Positions 56,601 through 63,374 of a stretch of 64,000 bases of DNA are shown piece by piece. This stretch comes from JAUWKC01 sp035527845 (GTDB lineage: Bacteria; Planctomycetota; Phycisphaerae; Sedimentisphaerales; Anaerobacaceae), in NCBI GenBank assembly GCA_035527845.1, contig DATKZT010000079.1, forward strand, positions 17,362 to 81,361, written 5' to 3'. The notes below the pieces were generated by a model. That model was given only the letters and a program-made list of their open reading frames with translations. It was not told where the DNA came from and searched no databases. The number at the start of each line of letters is the position of its first letter. Position 1 is the stretch's first letter. The position numbers were made by a program, and so were the translations under genes.

Positions 56601-56625
56601 TCGAATACTTTTTCAAGGGCCCCAT
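47641..56625 (-). CDS. Giant TpsA-type filamentous haemagglutinin-like exoprotein
   Basis: The 2994-residue protein is a two-partner-secretion exoprotein. A long-type signal peptide (1-36, with a hydrophobic core after an Arg/Lys-rich start) precedes the TPS domain: 'NGQVSFQQSGNNTTI', 'NRILSANPTSIYG', 'VFFVNPAGVYIGSGARINVNQLVAS' and 'GDRVFLG' match the canonical 'NRv', 'NPnGi' and 'Gnf.v.a' signatures. Residues about 600-1010 form an embedded parallel beta-helix with NosD-like repeats ('NTFGGALFRGIT', 'NNTVQGFSQGIRIG'). The rest is long T/D/G-rich beta repeats, some almost identical at the DNA level. The last ~200 residues are helical. Cysteine is nearly absent. GGAGG precedes ATG 56625. It is exported by the adjacent TpsB; adhesion is the likely role. 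Confidence 0.9.
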   Translation of the reverse strand: MGPLKKYSRRFCFRRGIVYVLTWCMFFHTSLPLALAGPEGAQVVNGQVSFQQSGNNTTITASDKSIINYSRFDIAQPEVVRFVQPGSSAAVLNRILSANPTSIYGTLLANGRVFFVNPAGVYIGSGARINVNQLVASGLNMSDSDFINGRYNFVGGNGSVINNGDISAESVYLIGKQVANSGNISCPAGYVVMTAGDRVFLGEPGSDVVVEIASPVSSEPADPVDSAPGVLNEGTVDVAGGMIVLAAAGDIYSQAISNVGTLSASVDAGQAGEVKLVATEGTVLNSGTIKATSNDGKGGTVEVLGDRVGLVDAAEIDASGSDGGGTVLVGGDYQGSGDVPTASRTYVSTDSSIKADATANGDGGEVIVWADEVTRFYGDISARGGTEGGDGGFVEVSGQGNLGFYGHVDTQALVGDNGTLLLDPTDLTITDTAAGQNLDAGFTGTIEFGDGLNDGTDSVSAGVLEDLAGGTDIILKATNKITIDPLTSAGKGGVDKELTLDQTGDVKFLTGAGGFSMAADNTINVTGAANLTIDAVGATSGGTGDGPVVLGELQTASGDITVHGTAVTVNGAINSGGSLSVNGSSVNLYADLAAAGSMSGDNTAINVGWLDGISHGSIQDAIDISKDGATVADNLTITVQPGGYEEDLVIPATKTNLELAGADKSTTTIKGVANVDSGLWPLAAPNIEILGDGTKIHDFTIEGPDPLSGWYASGMVIGGLNVEVYDNRFLVPNAGNLDDISQGIQTYHATANPAGTDLGGLNIYNNEFSSLGDGTAGYEAIYINRASSDPTPPQAVTIADNTFGGALFRGITTERSNVDISGNTLTTTLPAGDTWQGILVRDYALGDQRDVTITNNTVQGFSQGIRIGSTGQTLTNITIENSIITDNTVGVQVRASADNVKINRNDISSNTSYGVENLDAGTVAAAANWWGDATGPLDNSDDTATGGLYNPMGQGSQVTDNVDYNPWFAKGGDSSTDPGFQPESPMDWGMLGIDGGSPQSWIDNYAGSGDRLNLSYSGDITLAAIDDTALGDPGVNLNIATLDGQLTVDDKIDVGGWVKIGTDETVGDDAATNTNLTVNGAIDPTSIYLFSDDDIAINAALQADDSVLVEAGLDGTGGISSAAAGDIKTTNSGDQTYVTLTAGTEGGASGGIALDGTVTTSGGNVTLNAHHGAVTVGDEINTSGAAGGAIDISGTSVNLNGRIRTADGEVSVTAKTGNIGLADFTSGGSAERVNIISGDGGVTLDASAGNITVADDTAEAEIETTGSVSLTGAAIGATNALGVDGASALEITDTGAGNIQVEELVGTSITSTTITVGNTGYGTIDIAYHNGDQAQIGDNHALTNVDLDQGQSEFSYTATAGDITVGAVKTAAKDVTLTASEGAIRDAANDSASPLVDITAGTINLTAASGGIGTPVGEDRVLEVTAATALNADTDAGDDGDILIGSIGDLRVGLVDAGSGTVVLRSTAAIVESSTADPEADVGGGNVALLTNTDVTGTDGGIGTDAEALDVTAATWLYASTTTDDSDIYVDSLGDLPIFWIGAGAGDVTLNSTGAINDAADDMAVDIAGTTVTLTAQGEIGGGIATKNIDNRGALEVTSGSLDVSVVTAGNIVLTESDGTALTDVDTVNGSIDIVSTTGDLVVGDVDATGTVTLEATAGSINDATDDPTVDIQGTTVTLTARDEIGGGIATKDIDNRGALEVTSGSLDVSVVTAGNIVLTESDGTALTDVDTVNGSIDIVSTTGDLTVGDIDATGTVMLEATTGSISEGADDPDADISAATLELIAHLGITGSSPIETSATNITASTDQGDIDIDNDSGSAVSGSLAVTTGAGNILFSQAGGGDLEVAASTVNGNIDIDATANITLDSLTALGHQITVSADGAIDDAQDDASTDLAADTLVLTANDGIGAGIGPDKGDLSDPIETEASVIIARTIDPAESMADIVIDNHSVDPTALTASTVGTDSYIYFDQTGGGELTLTDVSTADGEIRISAEQGNLVASQVNAGGLYDSWLGTTTSGDVIVDNVSADNVLTIESAGAISEVADAPEAVDITAAVLELIAHLGITGGSPIETSASNITASTDEGDIDIDNDNALATTASLSVTSGAGNILFNQRGGGDLEVAGSTANGNIDIDATANVTIDSLAAAGHQITVSAYGGINDDADDTDVDITADVLTLIANNEIGGNPPAGNTTDTFGAIETDVTSLEAHSNSSGDIVIAETGAITLTDVDTFSGNILVSAGGLMTATDVEAGGAGNVGLTTTNNGNVVVDKIAAGNMIGIDSDGSISEVAEAPEAVDLSAATLYLLADTGIAGSSAIETSSTEIWASTYAGDIDIDNDNASATTASLEVTDGAGNILFSQAGGGSLTATGDTEDGDIGIDVTNANLLAGVIAAGDTGSVTLQALQGNMSGGPISAYGGSVTMTQRDSLDTGAFTFGNEASTDISLTSNNGSITSNTADSWKSITAAAQSAITLDGSGNISTKALTSASGNIDVDSAAGGITASGDIATGNGKVILTAAGDVTTKAVTSTNGGITIQSGGGSVTANDSLTANSGNVALTGAGDVTMQSAAATNGNIEIWSKGGSLIINEALTAENGGVSLIADGGRISTGAGDTLDVAISGYSDGSKGVALPEGSGLAAIVIKSRDSLSLGPQAILTANGEYDATVVHDDRPGAKFFADGDPIDIAIYLAGLGTDSTASDVEVASQTITINNDNPKGVGTLVVDAGYKVRFADGFEASLKRDGASNVQRIEAVSRKATTLDFAILHDTLPHADDPSRLANGQFVLPSADRPTGGVYVLRGTDSGSILAEARVLGLSSPVPLATPKPFEPDIRSEVESLDETELMAWLAAEFNEPDIQMYMAAAYPSLLSTDLRPYKAAERLRDLATILKGDVQITALRAVVAESWPVDQPLDEVAAAAIAQSLSTRAGEDTLYALAGQWINALTEYVGILNTEIGKSTDESITFVVRKYGSRLVQGADMRTSMFIEMHLERTFGT
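51341..51940 (-). repeat. Near-identical tandem repeat inside tpsA (315-bp period)
   Basis: The unit starting at 51341 recurs at 51656 with only scattered substitutions for most of its length. It encodes about 105 residues, including 'VLTESDGTALTDVDTVNGSIDIVS' and 'LVVGDVDATG' / 'LTVGDIDATG' in successive copies. The high DNA identity, unlike the diverged neighbouring repeats, points to recent duplication or gene conversion. Confidence 0.85.
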
Positions 56626-56707
56626 ATTTCTTCCTCCTTAACTGTAGTAACTGTAATTATTGCATAATCACCCAACTACGTTCTTATTCTTTTGCTGGGC
56701 AAAACTC

Positions 56708-58540
56708 TCAAAAGCGATATATCAGGTTAACGCTCAATCGTCCTTCACCTCTGTCTGTCGCGTCGGTTTCGCGTAGAGGCCAGCCGTAGTACAGGCTTGC
56801 CGTAAAATCGTCCCCAACCTCGCAAATCCCGCCAACGCCTAATGAGCAAAGCTCGTAAGTTTCGGGTTCGTCCCCTATGGGACTTTTTGTCTTGGCTCGC
56901 CCATAATCAACAAACGCCAGAGGCGCCAGTTTTCTCAGGTACAGTCCCTTGGCTTCCTCTTTCTTAGCCCCGGCTGAACGAGCTGCTTTTGGCTGCCGGT
57001 ACTTCACCAGGTCAAACTCATATTGACCGGACATGAGTATCCCTCCATCGGTCACAATTTCATCTTCCTCATAGCCTCTGACCGAGTAAAGTCCTCCGAA
57101 CGTAGTCATCTTTGCAGGCACCAGCCTTTCATCAGAGGTTATATACTTGAAGGAGCCAATAATTCTGTTAACCTTGTTGTCATCCAGATACTGACTGTGG
57201 GCGGCGCCAAAGTTGTAAATAGCAAAATCGGGTCCAGCTCCCAGGCGCGCCTGTTCGAAATCGTCTTTGCTGGACGCACTGAAGCTCTTGGACCGCGTGA
57301 ATGACAGGGACGTATTCGACAAGGTGTCCGAACGATGAACGTTAATTCCTACTCCCCAGAGTCCCCAGTCAATGTTGCTGGCAATCCTAAGCGATGGCGT
57401 GACCTTGCTGCGTTCGCGGCTTAAGGAACCGGCCACATCGACAAACCAATCATCTAACTGCATAAGGTTGTAACTTAATACGCCGCCGAAGAATGAACCA
57501 TTGCCCAAAAAGCTGATCCCCTCGGCAGGGATGTCGAACTGACTATAGCCGGCATAGAGATTCAGGCGCAACCGAGGTGTAAATACGGGAAAGTCATAAC
57601 TTCCAAATAAGGCGTATTCGTCCTCAATGCCCTTTTCCCACGGGGCCTGATACAGAGCACCAAACCTGTCATCGGCGCCTGTAAGATTTGTATTGATGAC
57701 GCCGACCTTCGGACTCCATTGTCTGTCCTTCGTGCCTGAGTTGTCCACCTGCAGATACCAGTGCCACGGATTCGACTCATAAACATCGTAGCTCAGCTTT
57801 AGGGCGTTGGGATCGGCGCTTCCTGAGATAACCGCTGAAACATACCTGTCAGGGCTGAGATTGAGCAGCCTGACAAACTCGTCCAGCTTCTTCTTGTGGA
57901 TGACCTGGCCCGCTTTCACCGGCGACCACGACTCGAGCACAGAGTCTTTCAGAAAACCTTTTTCCTGCTTCTGCCGGTCAAAATCGTACCTATCTATGAC
58001 CATTTCAGCCAATTTGCCTTCCAGAACTCTAATGGGCAGGATCTTATCCACAAACTTGGCTGTACCCTCGACCCGCGCCGCCGGAACATATACGTAGACG
58101 CCGGCGTAACCTTCCCTTTGGTAAACCGAAAGAATGTAATTCGTTAAACCTTGTATTGTCAGCAGAGAGACTTCACGATCCTGCCCCGGATTGAGAATTA
58201 GGTCATGTATCACCCTGAAATCATAGGTCTGCTCGACCATCTTGCCGTCTCTCGGTACTGAAACAGTGTAAACCAGAGAGAGGTTTCTGAACAGCGCGGC
58301 CGTTGATATCAGGCTGTTGCCGCTTATCTGGAGTTCCTTAACCACAAACCTTGGACTTGTGTCCTCCGGAAACGTCAATGCTTCCGGCGGCGCTGCTGCG
58401 TCCAAAGACTCCTGCAAATGTTCCAGGGCTTCTTGCAGCTCTGACTTCTTGGCTTCCGTGCCTATTTCTCCAAAACAGAGGGCCGTCAAAACAAGAGAAG
58501 TAATCAGAAATAAAGACACCGGCTTCATTGTTAGACTCAT
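56708..58540 (-). CDS. TpsB outer-membrane transporter (ShlB/FhaC family)
   Basis: The 610-residue protein is the transporter for the adjacent TpsA. It has a signal peptide (to about residue 22), a helical linker, POTRA domains ('RFVVKELQISGNSLISTAALFRNL' begins the first; 'LTNYILSVYQREGYAGVYVYVPAARV' follows), then a 16-strand-type beta barrel ending with an aromatic residue ('LSVNLIYRF'). 'YSVRGYEEDEIVTDGG' is the barrel-plugging L6-loop motif (VRGY) of the Omp85/TpsB superfamily. ATG 58540 is chosen because GGAG lies seven bases upstream; the ATG six bases earlier is too close to it. tpsA starts 82 bases downstream, so the two form an operon. Confidence 0.93.
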   Translation of the reverse strand: MSLTMKPVSLFLITSLVLTALCFGEIGTEAKKSELQEALEHLQESLDAAAPPEALTFPEDTSPRFVVKELQISGNSLISTAALFRNLSLVYTVSVPRDGKMVEQTYDFRVIHDLILNPGQDREVSLLTIQGLTNYILSVYQREGYAGVYVYVPAARVEGTAKFVDKILPIRVLEGKLAEMVIDRYDFDRQKQEKGFLKDSVLESWSPVKAGQVIHKKKLDEFVRLLNLSPDRYVSAVISGSADPNALKLSYDVYESNPWHWYLQVDNSGTKDRQWSPKVGVINTNLTGADDRFGALYQAPWEKGIEDEYALFGSYDFPVFTPRLRLNLYAGYSQFDIPAEGISFLGNGSFFGGVLSYNLMQLDDWFVDVAGSLSRERSKVTPSLRIASNIDWGLWGVGINVHRSDTLSNTSLSFTRSKSFSASSKDDFEQARLGAGPDFAIYNFGAAHSQYLDDNKVNRIIGSFKYITSDERLVPAKMTTFGGLYSVRGYEEDEIVTDGGILMSGQYEFDLVKYRQPKAARSAGAKKEEAKGLYLRKLAPLAFVDYGRAKTKSPIGDEPETYELCSLGVGGICEVGDDFTASLYYGWPLRETDATDRGEGRLSVNLIYRF

Positions 58541-58733
58541 GCCCATTCTCCTTAACTATGGACTTACTCCACTCTCCGGCACGGCCAAGGGAATGCTATC
58601 CGACGGGGCGGCTTTTTGCATCTCTGCCTAAAGTCGACAGCGTGGCTATCCCACATGCTTACATGACTCAGACCGTCCAGAATGCGTCCGTTGCTCCAAA
58701 AAACATTTAACTCACAGCTTCTCTAAAAGATCA

Positions 58734-58762
58734 ATTATCTCAAAAACGCTGCGAAATGTAAA
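58734..58762 (-). promoter_or_regulatory. Promoter of the tpsBA operon
   Basis: On the minus strand TTTACA (58762-58757) and GATAAT (58739-58734) are 17 bases apart; each matches five of six consensus bases. The leader before tpsB ATG 58540 would be about 190 bases. The rest of the 58541-58934 gap shows no gene. Confidence 0.5.
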
Positions 58763-58934
58763 GCAAAAATAGACGCGATAATCCAGCCATCAGGTCTTCA
58801 GAGCCATGTTTTCGCGGTTTGGGGCCGCTACAACCGGCCAAAATCCTGCAATCGGCATAAACCACATTCTTCCGTGGTCTCGCCGAGAGCAGCAGCTTCC
58901 ACCGCCGAAGGTACCATTTCAGTTCTGTAGTCGC

Positions 58935-61082
58935 CTATCTGGCCGCTTCTTGAAGGGTCAGACACAAACGAGCTTGAGCCGCCCAGAGGCTTTCCGGATA
59001 ATCCCTCGCTACACGCTCGAGTGTTTCCGCTGCTTCGGCGGACTTGCTCTGGACCATGTAACAATACCCCGCGAAGAAATCCGCCTCCGGCGCCTGCTTC
59101 GTCTGCGGATACTCGGCTGACACCTGGTGGAACTCCTCTAAAGCCTTATCGATTTCACCCAACTGAATATGTGAGCGACCTTTCATCAGCATCGCTTGTT
59201 CCACCAGGTCTGCATGGGTGGACTTGTAACGAGCAATAAAACTCTCAAGCTGACTGAGAACCTCCCGGGGTCCGCGTGCATAGAACAGAGACCTGCAAAG
59301 TTGGAATTCAAATGTTCCCTTGTCGTCCTCGGGACCACAGCGATTCACAATGTCCTTGTACAGCTCCGCTGCTTTTTCAAAGTCCTCATTAGCCAGATAC
59401 GTCTGAGCCATCATGGAGTCCCCGCTGAATTTCAACCTCGGCTTGCTCTCAACATAGCTGTAGTATTTCTTTGCCCATCGATCTGCTTTATCACTCAGGC
59501 AGGATTCAGCCAATATTATCCACTCAGAAGGATACTGTGCTTCCGTCAGCAAGGCATCCAGGAAGCCTTGATAGGTTGCCCAATCCTTCTTCGACTCGAA
59601 ATCCTTAAAGACGTTGTCAACGATCTCTTGGATAGAATCATCAACTCCGGCGCCCTGCGAAAACGATTTGATTGCCTGCGTATATTCCTCTGCAAACTGA
59701 TTCTCAAGTAACCATATCAAGGCGGCCGAGCGTTCCGGCAGCAGACCAAAATGTGAGGGACCGAATGCCTTGCCGTAGGCCTGAGCGATATCTTCCTTCC
59801 GCATGCCAGCCGCCTGTCCCGCCCTGCCCAAGAGAAGATACGCATCAGACAGCGCCGATACTGCTGCCGAATCAGCCGCCGAAGGCTGCTGCTGCCAGCG
59901 CGAAAACACAGCCAGACTGTGCTCAAGAAACTTGACCGCCGTTGTCGATTTCCCCTGCCCAATCATCTGTGCCGCCTCGTTGTCCACCGCCGCCAAAGCC
60001 TTGGCTTTAGCTTGAAGCAATGACACCACGATATCATCATAGACCTGTGGACTTACGTTCTCATATAGCCATAGCAGAGCGGACCCCAGACTTGGCAAAT
60101 CAGTCGGGGCTTTCCCCAGCGCGAATGCCCTGCCACAGTGGGCTTCAACCTCCTTCCCCGGCAAACCAGAAGCCTTCTTGGCTTTCGCGAGCAGAAGGCT
60201 CAGGTCGAAATAGAGCTTATCAAAACCCGGCAGGTAGTCGTCCGGGTATTTCGTTCTCCACTCGTCGGCCTCGGCGACCCTTTTTTCAAGAAGGACTAGT
60301 GCTTCGCGGTGGTTTTGCTCTTTGATCAGGCGCTCCCCCTCCAGGGCCGCTGCGCTCAAGCTCGGCAATAGCGGATTCGGCCGACCGAGTCTCGCTATTG
60401 TGCCCGCAGCCAGCGCGCCGCCGTAGATTTGCATGTCATCGATTCTACCACGAAAGGCCTGCTTGCCGGACCGGTCGATGCCAATGCGGACCTGCCAGCT
60501 GCCGTGCGACCCCGTAGCCCTTAAGGTACTTTCCTGCTTACCGCCAACATACATTTTCAAATCGTTTCCATCGAAAGTTACGCAAATGTGGTACCAGGTT
60601 GACGCATTCCAGCCATTTGTCTCACTGATAAGAGTGTTATTTTCCTCCTTGTCCCCGAAATGAAAGCCGACTTTACCCTGCCTGAGTCTGTTGAACCCCA
60701 CAGAGAAATACCTGCTGAATTTTGAGCAGTCCAAGAGACTGAATTGCTCGCTCCCGCTGTTGAGCGGAAAATCAGGGCTAAACCAAAATGCTATGGTGAA
60801 AGCATCGCTGGGCAGGCTAAATGACTTGGGAAACAGCACGGCATCATCACTGCCGTCAAAGTGCAGCGCGTTGCCGACCACCCCCGCGACCGAATCGTTA
60901 TCAAATGACAAACCTCCAACAAGCGCACCCTCGTGCCCGTTGCCGCTGGAGTCGTGCAATACTGTTCCGCTGGTCTCATCAAAAGTCCAGTAGGCAACCA
61001 CATCTGCATCCGCTGGTCTCGAAGCCAGCGCCGCCATAAATACTACGGCCAAAACCGTCATTTTGTCAAATCTGTCTTTCAT
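58935..61082 (-). CDS. Exported LamG-TPR protein (paralogue 2)
   Basis: The 715-residue protein has a signal peptide (MTVLAVVFMAALASRPADA, within residues 8-26). A LamG/concanavalin-like domain follows (28-235: 'VVAYWTFDETSGTVLHDSSGNGHEG', 'DAFTIAFWFSPDF', 'RGRIDDMQIYGGAL'). The long alpha-helical C-terminal region contains TPR-like pairs ending in 'FFAGYCYMVQSKSAEAAETLERVARDYPESLWAAQARLCL', a YbgF/tol-pal style repeat. It resembles its upstream neighbour in architecture, length and even ribosome-binding-site context. Likely a periplasmic or surface scaffold; the ligand of the LamG domain is unknown. It starts 84 bases after paralogue 1 ends. Confidence 0.82.
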   Translation of the reverse strand: MKDRFDKMTVLAVVFMAALASRPADADVVAYWTFDETSGTVLHDSSGNGHEGALVGGLSFDNDSVAGVVGNALHFDGSDDAVLFPKSFSLPSDAFTIAFWFSPDFPLNSGSEQFSLLDCSKFSRYFSVGFNRLRQGKVGFHFGDKEENNTLISETNGWNASTWYHICVTFDGNDLKMYVGGKQESTLRATGSHGSWQVRIGIDRSGKQAFRGRIDDMQIYGGALAAGTIARLGRPNPLLPSLSAAALEGERLIKEQNHREALVLLEKRVAEADEWRTKYPDDYLPGFDKLYFDLSLLLAKAKKASGLPGKEVEAHCGRAFALGKAPTDLPSLGSALLWLYENVSPQVYDDIVVSLLQAKAKALAAVDNEAAQMIGQGKSTTAVKFLEHSLAVFSRWQQQPSAADSAAVSALSDAYLLLGRAGQAAGMRKEDIAQAYGKAFGPSHFGLLPERSAALIWLLENQFAEEYTQAIKSFSQGAGVDDSIQEIVDNVFKDFESKKDWATYQGFLDALLTEAQYPSEWIILAESCLSDKADRWAKKYYSYVESKPRLKFSGDSMMAQTYLANEDFEKAAELYKDIVNRCGPEDDKGTFEFQLCRSLFYARGPREVLSQLESFIARYKSTHADLVEQAMLMKGRSHIQLGEIDKALEEFHQVSAEYPQTKQAPEADFFAGYCYMVQSKSAEAAETLERVARDYPESLWAAQARLCLTLQEAAR

Positions 61083-61166
61083 CTTTCGGCGTCCTTTCGT
61101 TCAACCATAACGTTCTATTACAACCAACACTTCCATGACAGCGATAGCTATCTTTTAGGGCATTTA

Positions 61167-63314
61167 TTACTCTGTCATACTCTGGATGCGCGTTATCAGC
61201 GACCGCGCTTTGTCGGCATAGGAGCTGCTTGGGTGGCCCCTCACAACACAGTCAAAAGCCTCCTTTGCAGCCTTGAGGTTGCCCTGCAACATGTAACAGC
61301 GCCCGAGGCCAAAAGCCACCTCTGGCATGTTTTTAGCTTCCGGATATTCCATCATTAAGGTAAAGAAGCTCTCAATTGCCTTGTCGAATTGGCCGAGTTG
61401 AAGGTAGGCGCGTCCCTTCATTCCTATGGCATCTCTCATCAGACTTTTGCTGACTGCCCGGTTATTGGCAATAAAGCTCTCGAGGGAAGTCCCGGCCTCC
61501 TGATATTCTCCTGCATCAAATAGGCACTTGCAAAGCTCGAACTCAACAGCCACTCTGCCGCCCTCGCTCCCGTAGCGGTTCAGAATATCCTTGTATAGTC
61601 CGGCCGCTTTTGCGGGCTTCCCCTCGGCCGCAACTTTCTCCGCAACCGCACAGTCTCTGCCAAATTTCAATCGAGGCCTCCTGTCAAGGTAGGCAGAATA
61701 TCTTTTCGACCAGTCATTACTTGTGTCACCAACCAGTGATTCAACAACTGCGGCCCACCCAAAAGGATACGCTGCTTCAGCGAATACAGTATCAAGAAAC
61801 AGCTCAAATTTAGGCCAATTTTTTTGCCTTTCCAAATCCTCGCGAACCTTCTGCACCACTTCTTTCACGGATTCTTTTACATCACGACTCTTGGCTAACG
61901 CCTTGATTACCTTCGTATATTCATTTGTGCATTCGTTCTCCAGTAACCATACCAGAGCGGCGCTTTGCTCTGATGTATAGTTAAGACGTGAAGGGCCAAA
62001 TACTTTGCTCAACACATCAGCAACATCTCCCTTTGGCGCACCGGTCGCCTCTTTCGCTCTGGCCAACTGAAAATATACCTTCGGCAGATCGTCCTCCGCT
62101 GCGACGTCCTCGTATGGGTGCTGCTCTTGCCAGTTTGCATAGGCGGCCAGGCTTGCATCGAGAAACCGGCCGGCCAGTTCTGCTTTGCCCTCACGAGTCA
62201 TAACTTCCGCCTTTCCCGCCGCTTGTGCCAGATAGTCGGTGTTATTTTCAATAAGTGGTCGAACAATCTCCTCATAGTCCTTCGCACTTGTGGCTTCATA
62301 CAGCCAGAGTAAGGCAGGCCCTTGCTTTGGCGTGGAAAGAGACGAAAACTTGTCCGAGTCAACCGCCCATTTATACGCGTCGATGAGTTCCTGCTTCGGC
62401 CGGCCCGCCGCCTCTTTGGCATGGGCCAAGAGAAAATATAAATCAGGCGAGATTCGCCGGTAGTTGAATACGGCGTTGTCCTGATTCTTCCCCTTCCATT
62501 TTTCGTCTTCGGCAATCGCCTTTTCAAGAAAAGCGATTACTTCCTCGGGCTTCTGCTCTTTTACCGCCGCCTCGGCCTGTTGCACTATCTTTCCAAGTCT
62601 TTGAAGATCCGGGCCGGCCGTGAACGCCACCAGACCCTCGTTGTATAATTTCTTGATTTCATCGGCGCTGAGCCCGCGACTGAAAACCCCTACGTCGTCG
62701 AGAAAACCTCGCCACGTCCTCCGCTCATCATCCCCGCTCTGGCGCGCGCCAATCCACAGGGAACCATTTGCCTTTAGGGGACCAGAGCTGCTCGCACAGT
62801 TTTCTGCAATACCGTCAAGATATACACATATCTGCGACCCGTCGTACACGGCCGCAAAGTGATGCCACTGGCGGTCCGGCACAGTGGTGCGCCCCGTGAT
62901 GCTCTCGGTGGGCCTGATATCGTTGCAGTAGAAATCAACGCTGCCGCCCTCCCTCTCCAGCGACCAGCTGTGTGCGCCCCTGGAAACAAGGGCCTGATCC
63001 CTATTTCCACGCGGCGGCTCGAACTTAACCCAACATGCGACTGTAATCTCTTTGCTGAAATTGAGCACAGCGTCCTGACCGCAATCAACGTAGTCATCCT
63101 CCCCGTCAAGACTCAGAACATTGCCTCTTTCTGCATCTTCGACGATTCCTGCGCCGCCCATCAAGACGGCGGGGCCATCCTTGCCGCCGACCTCAAACTC
63201 GTAATGCGCCACAAGGGCCTCATCATAAATCATACCTGCGCGCGCCGCGCCGGCAAATAAAACCACCGCCAGCAAAACAACCGGAAAACTCAAATGTTCA
63301 ACTTGTCCTCTCAT
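61167..63314 (-). CDS. Exported LamG-TPR protein (paralogue 1)
   Basis: Also 715 residues from ATG 63314. Signal peptide 'LSFPVVLLAVVLFAGAARA' leads to a LamG domain ('ALVAHYEFEVGG', 'EITVACWVKFEPP', 'DRQWHHFAAVYDGSQICVYLDGI', 'RGFLDDVGVFSRGLSADEI'), followed by helical repeats with the same order of segments as paralogue 2: 'LLWLYEATSAKDYEEIV', 'ALVWLLENECTNEYTKVI' and a final 'FGLGRCYMLQGNLKAAKEAFDCVVRGHPSSSYADKARSL'. The start is set by analogy: both genes have GAAAGGA nine bases before ATG, whereas an earlier ATG at 63332 lacks that spacing. The two genes are probably the result of an old tandem duplication. Confidence 0.82.
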   Translation of the reverse strand: MRGQVEHLSFPVVLLAVVLFAGAARAGMIYDEALVAHYEFEVGGKDGPAVLMGGAGIVEDAERGNVLSLDGEDDYVDCGQDAVLNFSKEITVACWVKFEPPRGNRDQALVSRGAHSWSLEREGGSVDFYCNDIRPTESITGRTTVPDRQWHHFAAVYDGSQICVYLDGIAENCASSSGPLKANGSLWIGARQSGDDERRTWRGFLDDVGVFSRGLSADEIKKLYNEGLVAFTAGPDLQRLGKIVQQAEAAVKEQKPEEVIAFLEKAIAEDEKWKGKNQDNAVFNYRRISPDLYFLLAHAKEAAGRPKQELIDAYKWAVDSDKFSSLSTPKQGPALLWLYEATSAKDYEEIVRPLIENNTDYLAQAAGKAEVMTREGKAELAGRFLDASLAAYANWQEQHPYEDVAAEDDLPKVYFQLARAKEATGAPKGDVADVLSKVFGPSRLNYTSEQSAALVWLLENECTNEYTKVIKALAKSRDVKESVKEVVQKVREDLERQKNWPKFELFLDTVFAEAAYPFGWAAVVESLVGDTSNDWSKRYSAYLDRRPRLKFGRDCAVAEKVAAEGKPAKAAGLYKDILNRYGSEGGRVAVEFELCKCLFDAGEYQEAGTSLESFIANNRAVSKSLMRDAIGMKGRAYLQLGQFDKAIESFFTLMMEYPEAKNMPEVAFGLGRCYMLQGNLKAAKEAFDCVVRGHPSSSYADKARSLITRIQSMTE

Positions 63315-63374
63315 CTTGCGCCATCCTTTCATAAAAATCCAAACCCTTATTCGCGACTACCTGCAATCTGTCGA